Source: Bdellovibrionales bacterium GWA2_49_15
GTDB lineage: Bacteria > Bdellovibrionota > Bacteriovoracia > Bacteriovoracales > Bacteriovoracaceae
DNA length: 64,000 nucleotides
Assembly (NCBI GenBank): GCA_001769855.1
Contig: MEPP01000001.1
Span: forward strand, 164,982 to 228,981
Direction: 5' to 3'
A program made the position numbers and the translations under genes. Below are positions 42,135 through 51,180 of the stretch, in pieces. Position 1 is the stretch's first letter, and each line of letters opens with the position of its first letter. The notes under the pieces are model-generated. The model made no database searches. It was not told the origin of the DNA and saw nothing but the letters and a program-made list of their open reading frames with translations.

Positions 42135-42653
42135 ATGTCTGAGCAAGTAACAATTAGTCAAAGCGTCGCCATTTTAGTTGACGGCAACAATATTGAACGC
42201 AGTATTCACTCTTTAACCGGCAATCCGGGTGATATGCTCAATTTTGATTCAATCATCCCGCGCCTTCTGGGCAACCGATCCCTCAATCGGCTGGTGTATT
42301 TTCGCGAAGGGAAGAATATCAGCACCAAATTAAGTGAACGGTTGCACGAAAATTATCATGGGCAAGTCAGGGCCTGCCATAAAAGCGCTGACATCCCCCT
42401 CACCATTGTGGCCATGCAGCTGGCGAGCAAGGTCGATGCCATTATTATCTTGTCCGGAGACTCTGATTATATTGAGCTCGTCCTCCAGCTCAAATCAGAG
42501 GGCGTTCGAGTTGAAATTGCTTCTATCTTACAGACTACCTCTAAAGTCTTGATCGAGGAGGCCGACTACTACCATGAGATTACGGCAGAGGATCGTTTTT
42601 CCCTGCCGGAAAAAGGTCAGTCGCGAAAAAAAAACAAAAGGCAGCATGAGTAA
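42135..42653 (+). CDS. NYN-domain (LabA/DUF88-like) ribonuclease
   Basis: 172 residues. The NYN fold is shown by ILVDGNNIERS (about 13-23, first Asp), VYFREGKN (about 55) and the acidic IIILSGDSDYIELVLQL (about 100-116). Family members are PIN-like RNases. The C-terminus (GQSRKKNKRQHE) is basic and could bind RNA. ATG at 42135 has AGGAG upstream; a TATACT at 42116 may be its -10. The last 74 bases overlap the 3' end of the convergent Nudix gene. Confidence 0.9.
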   Translation: MSEQVTISQSVAILVDGNNIERSIHSLTGNPGDMLNFDSIIPRLLGNRSLNRLVYFREGKNISTKLSERLHENYHGQVRACHKSADIPLTIVAMQLASKVDAIIILSGDSDYIELVLQLKSEGVRVEIASILQTTSKVLIEEADYYHEITAEDRFSLPEKGQSRKKNKRQHE

Positions 42654-43149
42654 GTGAGTGGGTGATTTCACCGCGCTGGAACATTCCTGGCACATCCCTT
42701 AAAGGCACTTTTACAATCTCAATTTCCTCTTGAGGATCGAGAGATTGCTCTTTCACCAGTTCAATTCCTTTCGCCAGAAAATAGTGACAACGATTTTCCA
42801 TAAAAGCGGGATTGACATCAGAGTGACCGAGCTTGATCCATTCTCGTGCAACTCCGCCTGTTTCCTCTTCCAGCTCGCGTTTGGCACCGAGAAGCGGGTC
42901 TTCGCCACGATGAACGGCACCGCCGGGCAACTCCATGGTTACAGCATCTGTTCCCTGTCGATACTGGCGAACTAAGACAACCTCATCGTTATGAGTGAGC
43001 GCAAGCACATTGACCCAGTCGAGGCATTCAATAACATCAAAAACGCCCTTTTTATCTGTAGTAGTCGAGTGGGAATGGACCTGGCAATGGCGCATGATAT
43101 GGGCCTTATACACCAATTCTTTTTTAGTTCGGTTCCATTTTTTGATCAT
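42580..43149 (-). CDS. Nudix hydrolase (ADP-ribose pyrophosphatase-like)
   Basis: 189 residues. The Nudix box fits GX5EX7REUXEEXGU with GGAVHRGEDPLLGAKREL and EEETGG (about 74-97), after LVRQYRQGTDAVTMELPGG, the pattern of ADP-ribose pyrophosphatases. It hydrolyses a nucleoside diphosphate linked to another moiety. ATG at 43149 overlaps the stop of the preceding gene (TGATG). Its 3' end overlaps the convergent NYN gene over 74 bases, including coding sequence of both. Confidence 0.92.
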   Translation of the reverse strand: MIKKWNRTKKELVYKAHIMRHCQVHSHSTTTDKKGVFDVIECLDWVNVLALTHNDEVVLVRQYRQGTDAVTMELPGGAVHRGEDPLLGAKRELEEETGGVAREWIKLGHSDVNPAFMENRCHYFLAKGIELVKEQSLDPQEEIEIVKVPLRDVPGMFQRGEITHSLTHAAFCFFFATDLFPAGKNDPLP

Positions 43150-43853
43150 CAAAGGTCCATATACAAGACGCCAATTTCGGGATTCTGTTCGGCCTTTCGT
43201 TGCTTGTTAAACTCACTGAGAACATCTCGATACTGCGGATAATGCTCCTGCCCGAAAAGCTGTCGCATCTTGGCGTCATACTTATCCCTCACCTTATTGG
43301 CAAATTTCTCCTCATCTTTGGTGGGATTATAACTATAGTTGTCGCCGTGTTTATCGCGCATGTACTTATGAAAATCTTCAAAGGCCTCCATTTTGTCGCG
43401 ATCATAACCCTCACGCAGAACCTTATACTCTTTCAAAGCGCTTACAGGCATGTGCAACTCATCAATGATAAAATGCTCCATGCGCTCATTCCAGGCCTTC
43501 TCCGTTGCCTCAAAGTAAGCGGTCATTTTATCAGCATCCTCCTCATTCAAACTTTTTTCATTCTGAGGATTGCCACTCCCCTGCCCACTGGCGCCCAACA
43601 TATCTTCGGCCAGGTCGTCCTCCTGCTCCTTTTCCTCACGCTCTGAAGGATGATTTTTTTCGTGGCTTGGTGGTGTTGCGGTTTGCACGGTGGCCTGCTC
43701 CACCGGCCTACCGGAGGTGTCAGAATCCACATGGTTGATGACCTCGTCCACCTGGGCCAACTCATCTGGGCCGGCGGCCCGCTCCCGATAGTAATACAGG
43801 CCAAGGCTCAGCAAGACGACAAAGGCAAAAATACTAATCACAATCTTGTTCAT
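43149..43853 (-). CDS. Membrane-anchored hypothetical protein
   Basis: 234 residues. A transmembrane anchor (about 4-21) is followed by an acidic low-complexity stretch (30-100, rich in Glu, Asp, Gln, Ser) and a charged, mostly helical domain (110-234) with an odd KMEAFEDFHKYMRDKHGDN segment. No family is recognised. The short N-terminus puts the body in the periplasm if the anchor is not cleaved. It precedes the Nudix gene with an overlapping stop-start. A terminator for the gene on its upstream side lies at 43877-43907. Confidence 0.6.
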   Translation of the reverse strand: MNKIVISIFAFVVLLSLGLYYYRERAAGPDELAQVDEVINHVDSDTSGRPVEQATVQTATPPSHEKNHPSEREEKEQEDDLAEDMLGASGQGSGNPQNEKSLNEEDADKMTAYFEATEKAWNERMEHFIIDELHMPVSALKEYKVLREGYDRDKMEAFEDFHKYMRDKHGDNYSYNPTKDEEKFANKVRDKYDAKMRQLFGQEHYPQYRDVLSEFNKQRKAEQNPEIGVLYMDL

Positions 43854-43876
43854 AGAAAAAGATTACCGTGGGTCCA

Positions 43877-43907
43877 TAAAAAAAGGCCAGGCATAATGCC
43901 TGGCCTT
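43877..43907 (-). terminator. Rho-independent terminator of the Pro/Tyr-rich gene
   Basis: An 11-bp stem (AAGGCCAGGCA with TGCCTGGCCTT) and a three-base loop are followed on the minus strand by a T run. It lies 31 bases downstream of the stop of the gene at 43938-45161. Confidence 0.9.
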
Positions 43908-43937
43908 CGCGAAATGACTGACAATTTTAATTAGTTA

Positions 43938-45161
43938 TTAAAACCCGTTATTCCAGCTGTTATTCCAGTCGTCAGTGCTGGAAGAGGTGCCGCCGACACC
44001 ATAGCTGTCGTAGTAATCAGAATCCTGCTGACCATAATAGTCGTCACGGTAGCTGCCGTAATCCTGATATTGAACCGGGGGCAAGTCGCTGTAGAAGTTG
44101 TCATTCATGTCCCAGTTGTAGGCGTAGCTGTCATCACGATCAAAACGCTCGGAGCAAAAGTAGCGGTATGATCTGTCGTTGCGGTTGTACTGATCGCGCA
44201 TTTGAGCACAGGCATCATAACCCACGTTACAGCTGTAGTTGTGGAACGTGCTTACCGTCTGGTTCGAATACCCATCCACTAACTCATAATCGCAGCGATC
44301 CACATTGGAGTAACGATGACGGTATCCGTTGTACATATAGTACGGGTAGCTATCGTAGTAGTAGCCATCCTGATAGTTGAAACGGTCACGAACCCAGCTG
44401 TCCCAGTAGATGGAACGGTAGGGCAGCGTGTATCCGTAGTATCGGGCGGATGACCACATTCCTGAATGGATGTGGATGTTCAAATAGGGCACGTGCATGC
44501 AATCGTGATAGGTCGCCCAGGGTGAGTAAGCGACAGGACGGTGATAGTAATGTTCGTGATAAACCACGCGCATATAATGATATTCTGGCGGAAAAATTGT
44601 GTACCTTGGTGGCATGACAGGCACGCGGGGTCGCGGAATATAATTCACGGAAGGAGCTGGCCTTGTCACTGGTGGCAACGGACGAGTTACCACTGGAGGT
44701 CCTGGACGATAAACTGGAGGTTGTGGTCGAGTCACTGGCCCTGGACGATAAACCGGAGGTTGTGGTCTGGTCACTGGCCCTGGCTGATAAACCGGAGGTT
44801 GTGGTCTGGTCACTGGCCCTGGCTGGTAAACCGGAGGTTGTGGTCTGGTCACTGGCCCTGGTTGGTAAACCGGAGGTTGTGGTCTGGTCACTGGCCCTGG
44901 TTGATAAACCGGAGGTTGGGGGCGAGTGACGGGTGGCTGAGGACGAGTCACCGGCGGCTGTGGCCGTGTGATCGGTGGTTGAGGACGAGTCACGGGCGGC
45001 TGTGGCCGTGTGACTGGTGGTTGAGGACGAGTCACTGGCGGCTGTGGTCGAGTCGGTCTTACAACGGGACCGCAATTCATTCCGGGACGGCATTGTGCTT
45101 GCGCCATTTCAGCGCCAAAGCAATACACGCCCACTAATAAAAGCAGGGCAGACATTTTCAT
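43938..45161 (-). CDS. Exported Pro-rich repeat protein with Tyr-rich C-terminal domain
   Basis: 407 residues. After a signal peptide (about 1-22), residues 25-170 are repeats: six or seven copies of RPQPPVT (7 residues), then several 13-residue units with VYQPGP or VYRPGP added. The C-terminal part (175-407) is very rich in Tyr, Asp and Ser ([34 protein letters not shown]) and ends in a low-complexity [12 protein letters not shown] tail. The composition suggests an extended structural or adhesive surface protein. ATG at 45161 is chosen for GGAGTGTTT upstream. The DNA repeats are perfect enough to allow copy number change by slippage. Confidence 0.8.
   Translation of the reverse strand: MKMSALLLLVGVYCFGAEMAQAQCRPGMNCGPVVRPTRPQPPVTRPQPPVTRPQPPVTRPQPPITRPQPPVTRPQPPVTRPQPPVYQPGPVTRPQPPVYQPGPVTRPQPPVYQPGPVTRPQPPVYQPGPVTRPQPPVYRPGPVTRPQPPVYRPGPPVVTRPLPPVTRPAPSVNYIPRPRVPVMPPRYTIFPPEYHYMRVVYHEHYYHRPVAYSPWATYHDCMHVPYLNIHIHSGMWSSARYYGYTLPYRSIYWDSWVRDRFNYQDGYYYDSYPYYMYNGYRHRYSNVDRCDYELVDGYSNQTVSTFHNYSCNVGYDACAQMRDQYNRNDRSYRYFCSERFDRDDSYAYNWDMNDNFYSDLPPVQYQDYGSYRDDYYGQQDSDYYDSYGVGGTSSSTDDWNNSWNNGF
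44711..45055 (-). repeat. Tandem coding repeats (39 bp and 21 bp units)
   Basis: Five near-identical 39-bp units lie at 44711-44905, followed on the same strand by about seven 21-bp units toward 45055. They encode the 13- and 7-residue Pro-rich repeats of the gene that contains them. The units differ by only a few bases, so recent duplication is likely. Confidence 0.9.
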
Positions 45162-45486
45162 AAACACTCCATCATTACGAATTTGGTTGCCGCGAAGCTA
45201 ACAAGATGGGCACAAGACAAACATCGCTTTCTGCAGGTGTGTAAAAAAAATAGACTTTCTAACAGCACAGTAACATGAGTTAAGAAGTGATTTTTTGTGT
45301 TTGTTTTTAGCTACTTACATAATGAGCACAAAATAATTTAGGCATGACATCTAACAGAGCCCCTCACCTGATTTTTGCAAACGGTGCAACTTTGCAACCG
45401 GTTGGTGCGACTGAAATCTTTATAGGCCTTCTCCTGTCCGACTTCAATTCAGGTATAGTGCGGCACTTTTTTTAAAAGGAAATTTT
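45162..45486. other. Intergenic region between divergent exported-protein genes
   Basis: About 325 bases without a plausible gene. It contains two imperfect tandem copies beginning TTGCAA at 45375-45412 (TTGCAAACGGTGCAACT then TTGCAACCGGTTGGTGCGAC), possibly a regulator site, and a TATAGT at 45454-45459 that may be the -10 of the CapA-like gene. The rest is AT-rich with no hairpin or RNA gene seen. Confidence 0.4.
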
Positions 45487-46569
45487 ATGCCATACATTAG
45501 CAAATACTGGTCCTTTTTTTTATGCTTTGCCGCTCTCTCGTCTCAGGCCTGGGCCTCGACAACTCTGGTGTTTGTCGGCGATCTTATGCAACACATAACT
45601 CAGCACAATCGAGCGGTGGCCCACGGAGGGAAACGGCCAGACTATAGACCTTTTTTTGCCCAGATCGTTGACGAACTAACCGGGCAGGATTTGCTAAGCG
45701 CTAATTTGGAATTTCCCGTCATCCGCTCCCGCCCCCCCAGTGGTTACCCGCAATTCAACGGTACGATCGATTATCTGCACTCCCTAAAAGATATGGGGTT
45801 TGATCTGCTCACCACCGCCAATAATCATGCCGCGGATCAGACATCCAGCGGAGTACTGGCCACTTTAGATGAACTGGATAGTCTCAATTTTCTTCATGTC
45901 GGGAGTGCTCGCACTATTGAGGAAAGGGATGAGGGTTTTCCAATCTGGCGTGCTCCTGACGGTACCAATATCGCTTTTCTTTCCTACACTTTTTCCACTA
46001 ATGGCATTCCTTTTCGTCCCTCACACTTGGTAAATCTTATTAACCTCAATGAGTCGAACGGAAATCTCTCACTGATTGAAAGGCATATTAAGAAAGCGCG
46101 AGAGCGTGGTGCTGATGTGGTGATCGTGCAATGTCATTGGGGTGCCGAGTATGAAAACTTTCCTCTTCAATCGGTAAAAAATAACGCCCGCCAAATTCTC
46201 AACATGGGTGCCGATGCCATTGTCGGCCATCATCCGCACGTCGTACAGCCCTACGAATTTGTCACCACCAAGGATGGAAGACCAGGCTTTATTCACTATA
46301 GTCTGGGTAATTTTTTTTCGGGGCAAACCAGCTTTCCTAAAAATGTGGGGCTGATTTTAAAGTTGACCGTCAACACCGACCAAGCTGGTGTCACCTTCAC
46401 GCCTCAATATATCGCCACGGTCGTGCGACCTTCGGATTATGTCATCCTAAATGCTGATGAACTTACCGCCGACTGTGAAACGCGACAGGACCAAAGTAGT
46501 ACGTGTAATATGGCCAAGAATGCCAGCAGTCATGTGCGCAAAATAGTTTTTGCTTACCAACGAAAATAA
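45487..46569 (+). CDS. Exported CapA/PGA-cap-like metallophosphoesterase
   Basis: 360 residues. A signal peptide (about 1-23) is followed by the CapA-type metal-binding pattern: FVGDLM (about 28-33), SANLEFPV, TTANNHAADQ (about 112-121), VIVQCHWGAEYE (about 213-224) and IVGHHPHVVQPYE (about 242-254). The family is linked to poly-gamma-glutamate capsule or lysis of envelope polymers, and has the calcineurin-like fold. The last 25 residues hold two Cys. AAAAGGAAATTTT precedes the ATG. It likely has its own promoter. Confidence 0.9.
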   Translation: MPYISKYWSFFLCFAALSSQAWASTTLVFVGDLMQHITQHNRAVAHGGKRPDYRPFFAQIVDELTGQDLLSANLEFPVIRSRPPSGYPQFNGTIDYLHSLKDMGFDLLTTANNHAADQTSSGVLATLDELDSLNFLHVGSARTIEERDEGFPIWRAPDGTNIAFLSYTFSTNGIPFRPSHLVNLINLNESNGNLSLIERHIKKARERGADVVIVQCHWGAEYENFPLQSVKNNARQILNMGADAIVGHHPHVVQPYEFVTTKDGRPGFIHYSLGNFFSGQTSFPKNVGLILKLTVNTDQAGVTFTPQYIATVVRPSDYVILNADELTADCETRQDQSSTCNMAKNASSHVRKIVFAYQRK

Positions 46570-46619
46570 GTGCACGTGACAATCTTTTTTGTCTATGTGA
46601 TAGTTTGGCTTAATATTCT

Positions 46620-47507
46620 ATGCAAAAACCATCAACATCTCCTCTATTCATAATTGGAAATCATCTCTGCTCTTTAATCTTGGGAAGTATCCTGTTTACC
46701 CTTCTTATGGGTGTCAATGTCATACAAATGAGCAGCTTGCTCATCTTCCCCTTTCATCAAAAGCTCTTTCGCAAAATCAACTCTCGCTGCGCCGGCGGGT
46801 GGTGGAGTTTGTGTGAGACGGTCATTCGTCGCGTTCGAAAAGTTGATGTGGTGATCACAGGTGATTCCATTCCCTTTGAGGAAAATGCGTTGATCATTTG
46901 CAACCATCAGAGTATGGCCGATATTCCGGCGCTTTTTAAGACCGCCAAGAGTGCAGGACGTATTGGCGATATGAAATGGTTTGTGAAGGACGTCCTCAAA
47001 TATGTCCCCGGGGTGGGATGGGGCATGCTTTTTTTGGATTGTATTTTTGTCAAACGCAACTGGCATGCTGACAAGGACAAAATTCACAACACCTTCAAAA
47101 AATTCTATACCCACAATATTCCCATCTGGCCCATGCTTTTTCCCGAGGGTACGCGCATGCGCCCCCATAAGCTCAAAAGAGTGCAGGAGATCTGCAGAAA
47201 GAAATCCCTGCCGGAAACCACCCACGTGCTGCTGCCACGGCCAAAGGGATTTATCGCCTCAGTCCAAGGGCTGCGCGGGCATCTGCAATCGGTGATTGAT
47301 GTCACCATCGGCTATGAAGGCCAGGTGCCAAGTCTCTACGATCTTCTCCAAGGCAAGGCCCGCCGACTGCATCTTCACATTCGACGCTTTCCCATGAGCA
47401 CTCTGCCTGAGACCGATAAGCAGCTGGAAGAATGGGTGGTTCGATGCTTCTATGACAAGGATTTACGTTTAAAGCGATTTCAGGAAACCTGCTCCTTGGC
47501 CGGGTAA
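46620..47507 (+). CDS. 1-acylglycerol-3-phosphate acyltransferase-like (PlsC family)
   Basis: 295 residues. Two N-terminal hydrophobic segments (about 10-45) precede the acyltransferase domain. NHQSMADIP (about 98-106) is the NHx4D catalytic motif, and FPEGTRMRPHK (about 178-188) the substrate-binding motif. It resembles the branch that includes the human AGPAT/LCLAT1 enzymes (long C-terminal extension, WFVKDVLKYVPGVGWGM). It acylates lysophospholipids at the membrane. It follows the CapA-like gene by 50 bases, with a TAATAT -10-like element close upstream. Confidence 0.9.
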   Translation: MQKPSTSPLFIIGNHLCSLILGSILFTLLMGVNVIQMSSLLIFPFHQKLFRKINSRCAGGWWSLCETVIRRVRKVDVVITGDSIPFEENALIICNHQSMADIPALFKTAKSAGRIGDMKWFVKDVLKYVPGVGWGMLFLDCIFVKRNWHADKDKIHNTFKKFYTHNIPIWPMLFPEGTRMRPHKLKRVQEICRKKSLPETTHVLLPRPKGFIASVQGLRGHLQSVIDVTIGYEGQVPSLYDLLQGKARRLHLHIRRFPMSTLPETDKQLEEWVVRCFYDKDLRLKRFQETCSLAG

Positions 47508-47554
47508 GTAAGCTTTACAAGGCAGCACCTTTTTTTCACCCTCTTTTTGTGGCC

Positions 47555-49183
47555 ATGCTAAATCTCCCTTCACCTATGTGGAGTTATGTCTCACTCTCCA
47601 TCACTCTTCTTTGCTTCAGCTCTGCCTGGGCGGGTGGCTTTTTAGCCAATCAGGCGATACCCTATGCCACCGTTCATCTCAATACCGGTGCCACGGTGAT
47701 CAGCGGGCGGCAAGGAGAAATCTCTTCCGGCAGGGATAAGGCGCGAAAATTTGAACTCAAGGGCCCGTATTTTGAAGTTACTATTGATGATGCTCCTGTT
47801 TACCTACGTCAAATCACGACAGGTCAAAGAGCTACCGCCGCCTCGGAATCAGAGAATCGGGCCCTGACGGTTTGGCAAACCCTCCACGCCGCTGTCATTA
47901 ACATGCAAAATATCTTAGGACGCGAGGTCTTTAGAAAAGTAAACTTTCCTATTTCTGTCATGGTCGATTTTGATGAAGGTTGCAACGCCGGATGGGACGG
48001 AAGCAAGTTGCTCTTTCACAAGGGCGATAAGAACTGCCAGGCCAGCGTTTATATCAAGGACATTGTGGTGCACGAGCTGGGCCATGCTCTCCTGGACCAT
48101 CTCAAACCCGCCGGGGCAAGACTGGAAACTGATTACAATGAAGGCATGGCGGATTTGCTGGCGGCCAGCTTAAGCGGTGATCCCATTATTGGCGAAAACT
48201 TTTTCAAAGGATACTCCCCTAATTATCTTCGCACCCTTGAAAGACCTTTTGCTCATCCTCATGACTGGCGAGGCACCTATTCCGGGGCGCTTATCTTATC
48301 CACCTTCGGCTTTGCCGTGTATCAACTTTTGAAAGAGAATTTTCCTCCAGCACAGTCACTCAAGATGTTCCTTCAGGCCTATTTTGCTCTGCCCGAGCGA
48401 TTGTCATACCTGTCGGGCCCCTCTCTGCAAAATGCGCCAGGGGCCTTGAGCGACCTCATTTTATCAAGCGCCGAGGTTGAGACCAGGCCTGGATTGCAGC
48501 TGTGGCTGCATGAGTTGCTCGCGCGCCATGGATTTGAAAAGAGCGGAACACCCTTTCAGCGTAGCTTTATAGAAGAGGGAATTCGTTTTTCCTTCCCTGC
48601 CCAAAATACTCCGGGCGAGCTGATTCTTACTTCCAGTCAGGCCAAGCAACTTTCATTTCCCATTGCCGCCCGGGAAAATTCCCTGCTCGTTCCCTATTCC
48701 ATTTTTGCCGAGGCCTCCGCCTGTGGGCGCGCGCTGCAAGTTTCCGCCACCCTCTATCAGGATGGGGCCCAACGTACCTTTGGCACTTTCAAACTTTTGA
48801 CCGGAAAACAGGTTCGACTTGTCTCCTCAACTCTACCCCTTGGTGAGGATCTCACGATTCCAGACCTTGGTCAGGGAGTGCTCAAGATTCCGTATACTGT
48901 AACACTCGTTAAAAATGAACTCCTGATTGAAAGCATTTTTGAAAGTCATGTAGAACATTTTTTTCCTGATGATTTGCGTCTGAGTATTCAGGCAGGGGCC
49001 AGGGTTGCTCCGATCGAAAGAGGTGTCGAAGAACGGGCCTTGCCTAACTTTTTTGAACTCACTCAATTCATTTCACAAAATTTGCGGGGAACGATCGTCA
49101 TTCGCGACATCGGACGGGACTTTACCGGGAAGGCACAACAAAATACTCTCCATATAAAGACTCTTCGAGCGACCTGTCCTTAA
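47555..49183 (+). CDS. Exported thermolysin-like zinc metallopeptidase (HExxH...NExxxD)
   Basis: 542 residues with a signal peptide. DIVVHELGHALLDH (His-Glu-x-x-His, about 172-185) is followed about 18 residues on by YNEGMADLLA, with the NExxxD third-ligand motif of thermolysin-like gluzincins. The N-terminal 100 residues look like a propeptide or beta domain, and the C-terminal 250 residues are beta-rich with no family identified. It should be secreted. The start is uncertain: ATG at 47555, or ATG at 47576, which begins directly with the hydrophobic signal. Digestion of host or prey protein is a natural inference. Confidence 0.85.
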   Translation: MLNLPSPMWSYVSLSITLLCFSSAWAGGFLANQAIPYATVHLNTGATVISGRQGEISSGRDKARKFELKGPYFEVTIDDAPVYLRQITTGQRATAASESENRALTVWQTLHAAVINMQNILGREVFRKVNFPISVMVDFDEGCNAGWDGSKLLFHKGDKNCQASVYIKDIVVHELGHALLDHLKPAGARLETDYNEGMADLLAASLSGDPIIGENFFKGYSPNYLRTLERPFAHPHDWRGTYSGALILSTFGFAVYQLLKENFPPAQSLKMFLQAYFALPERLSYLSGPSLQNAPGALSDLILSSAEVETRPGLQLWLHELLARHGFEKSGTPFQRSFIEEGIRFSFPAQNTPGELILTSSQAKQLSFPIAARENSLLVPYSIFAEASACGRALQVSATLYQDGAQRTFGTFKLLTGKQVRLVSSTLPLGEDLTIPDLGQGVLKIPYTVTLVKNELLIESIFESHVEHFFPDDLRLSIQAGARVAPIERGVEERALPNFFELTQFISQNLRGTIVIRDIGRDFTGKAQQNTLHIKTLRATCP

Positions 49184-49257
49184 GATGCCTGTATTTTTTT
49201 CACAGTAAATGGAATTTATGAAGCAATGATGCGCCGCACTGTACAATCTCTCCTATT

Positions 49258-51180
49258 ATGCAAAAAACAACTCTTAAAGTCGCCTTGTGCCTCCTTGTCT
49301 CCGCCCTTGTTTCCAATAGTTGGGCGGCAAAATCGCCCGAACTCGATTTGGCCAAAACTCTTGAAACCCAATCCGAGTGCCAAAGAATTGCCGATTGGCG
49401 GCTGCTCGGCAACCTTCATGTCGACTGCGGCCAGGATAACCAGCACTTCTATTCCCATCCGTCGGCAACGATGGTCAGTGAAAATGCCAAAGTAAGCATT
49501 GGAAATTTTAATCTCCTTCACCCTGGAACGGATAAAACCCTCTTTAAGGATTTTGGCCTGGTTGCCGATCTTATCAATGGTCAGTTTGATCTGATGGCAG
49601 GACTTGAGCTGGTCGAAGTTTTGGCCGATGGCCGGGCCAATAACTTGAAAATCCAGACCGGTGTACAGGAAAAGTATCAGACCTTAACGGCAGCACAGGC
49701 CTTGGTGCAAAGGTCCGAAGAGCAAATAAAGTTATTAGAAAAAAAAATCCATGACGCCTCTGCCAACCAAATTAACACCTCAATAGTGGAGCAAACTCTG
49801 CTTGCCTTAAGGGGCCAACTGGAAAGTGTTCAGCAGCGCTCAGCCGAACAGGACCACCGTTTGCGAGAGATCGAAAGGTCGATTCAGCTCAACCGTCGGC
49901 CAGGCCTTACTCTTTTTGGCTGGGAAGTTTTTAAACAACGTCGTCTCGTGCGCCTGTCCTACGACCTCCAACGAAAAGAAAAACTCATTCGTGATATGCA
50001 GTCGATGAAACTTCTCAAGGACAATCTGGTGAGTGAGCTGGCACGATGGGAGGCCATCGGTCAAACAACGGCAACAGTGAACCCTGAGGATGGGGAAAAT
50101 TTGGCCCATCTGAAGAGCGAACTCCCGAAGCTTTCAGAGGATCTCCAAAACAAGCAGGCGGCCTTCGCTCTGGCCTCCAAGGAGTATCGAATTCCGGGAT
50201 ACCTTCAGCTCCTTCTCAAGCTGCAAGAACTGGATAGCAGCTGGTCCTTGATTCTCACTCCCCACGGCGATGCCCAGGAGGAATCCAACACGCAAGAGAT
50301 GGTCGGTTACTTTTATCGCGCCAGTCGCCTCCGACCTCAGACAAACCCACATTGCCGTGCTCGGTTTCAGCGCGACTCCAGTGCTTGTTATCCCAATCTC
50401 TATGCTGATTTTATGGGCAGTGACAGCGCCAATCTCTTTTCTCGCCGCCCCTTTCTGGCCAGCTTCAAGAGCAGCGAGAAAAGTTTTACCTTTCTCGCCA
50501 GTCACGTCATCTTTGAGGCCCCTAAAAGTGATGCCACTCGAAAAAATATGATTCAACAAGCGTTCGGTGTTGAGGATGTTGCAAAACTCGGCCAGGGAAT
50601 TACCAAGGCAAACTTCGCCCGCTTTGTGGAAGTTAAAATGATGCTCAATTTAGTCGAAAAGTTAAAAGACGATGCTCTTGAGGACATTATTGTCATGGGC
50701 GATTTTAATCTCGAAGGCGACAATCCATTTTGGCAGAAATTGCTGCCTTCAGGTCTGCATCTTCTTATTCAGGAGAAAACCAGTCTTTCGGTGACCCGTT
50801 TTACCCAGGGCAAGGAAACCCATGGAGTCAGCAGCAACTACGACCACTTCCTGGTGAACGATAAAACTTTGCGTGAGTGCACCGAATATGCTCGGGTTAA
50901 TTTTCTGCAAGGCACGTTCGCCCAGAAAGTGAAAAATAAATACCTCGTAAGGGAAGAAGCCGACAAAGGCCCCTACCTTCTGTCCTCTGATGCCGAAAAT
51001 AAAATAGCGATGCGCATGAGTGAGATGGAGTCGCGTCTTCTTGATAAGAAAAATCTGGTAGGTGATTTGGGTAAGTTCAAAGAGAGGGTTTTCGATTCAC
51101 AAACGTCAGATGAAACCTATTACAATTTTTTCCAACAACTGATCAGCGACCACCTGCCGATCAGGATGGATTGTCAGTAG
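49258..51180 (+). CDS. Exported endonuclease/exonuclease/phosphatase-fold protein with coiled-coil insertion
   Basis: 640 residues with a signal peptide (about 1-23). The EEP fold is shown by FNLLHPG (about 84), GLELVE (about 115), GYFYRA, FTFLASHVIFEAP (about 415), VMGDFNLEGDNP (about 480), SNYDHFLV (about 530) and the final SDHLPIRMDC (near 632). A charged helical insertion of about 200 residues (130-310) splits the fold. It may be a secreted DNase/RNase or phospholipase-like phosphodiesterase. The 3' end overlaps the convergent DedA gene by 20 bases. Confidence 0.85.
   Translation: MQKTTLKVALCLLVSALVSNSWAAKSPELDLAKTLETQSECQRIADWRLLGNLHVDCGQDNQHFYSHPSATMVSENAKVSIGNFNLLHPGTDKTLFKDFGLVADLINGQFDLMAGLELVEVLADGRANNLKIQTGVQEKYQTLTAAQALVQRSEEQIKLLEKKIHDASANQINTSIVEQTLLALRGQLESVQQRSAEQDHRLREIERSIQLNRRPGLTLFGWEVFKQRRLVRLSYDLQRKEKLIRDMQSMKLLKDNLVSELARWEAIGQTTATVNPEDGENLAHLKSELPKLSEDLQNKQAAFALASKEYRIPGYLQLLLKLQELDSSWSLILTPHGDAQEESNTQEMVGYFYRASRLRPQTNPHCRARFQRDSSACYPNLYADFMGSDSANLFSRRPFLASFKSSEKSFTFLASHVIFEAPKSDATRKNMIQQAFGVEDVAKLGQGITKANFARFVEVKMMLNLVEKLKDDALEDIIVMGDFNLEGDNPFWQKLLPSGLHLLIQEKTSLSVTRFTQGKETHGVSSNYDHFLVNDKTLRECTEYARVNFLQGTFAQKVKNKYLVREEADKGPYLLSSDAENKIAMRMSEMESRLLDKKNLVGDLGKFKERVFDSQTSDETYYNFFQQLISDHLPIRMDCQ

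Noticed and set aside
42044..42136. Upstream ATG starts for the START-like exported protein
   Set aside because: They lack ribosome sites, while AGGAG precedes TTG 42043 and gives a clean signal peptide.
44711..45055. Regular repeats considered as a CRISPR array
   Set aside because: The units are directly adjacent, without unique spacers, and encode in-frame protein repeats. No cas genes are near.
44541..45137. A 198-codon open frame with strikingly periodic Trp/Arg-rich sequence opposite the Pro-rich repeat gene
   Set aside because: It is the antisense shadow of the tandem repeats. The composition follows from the repeat DNA, and the minus-strand gene has a signal peptide, ribosome site and terminator.
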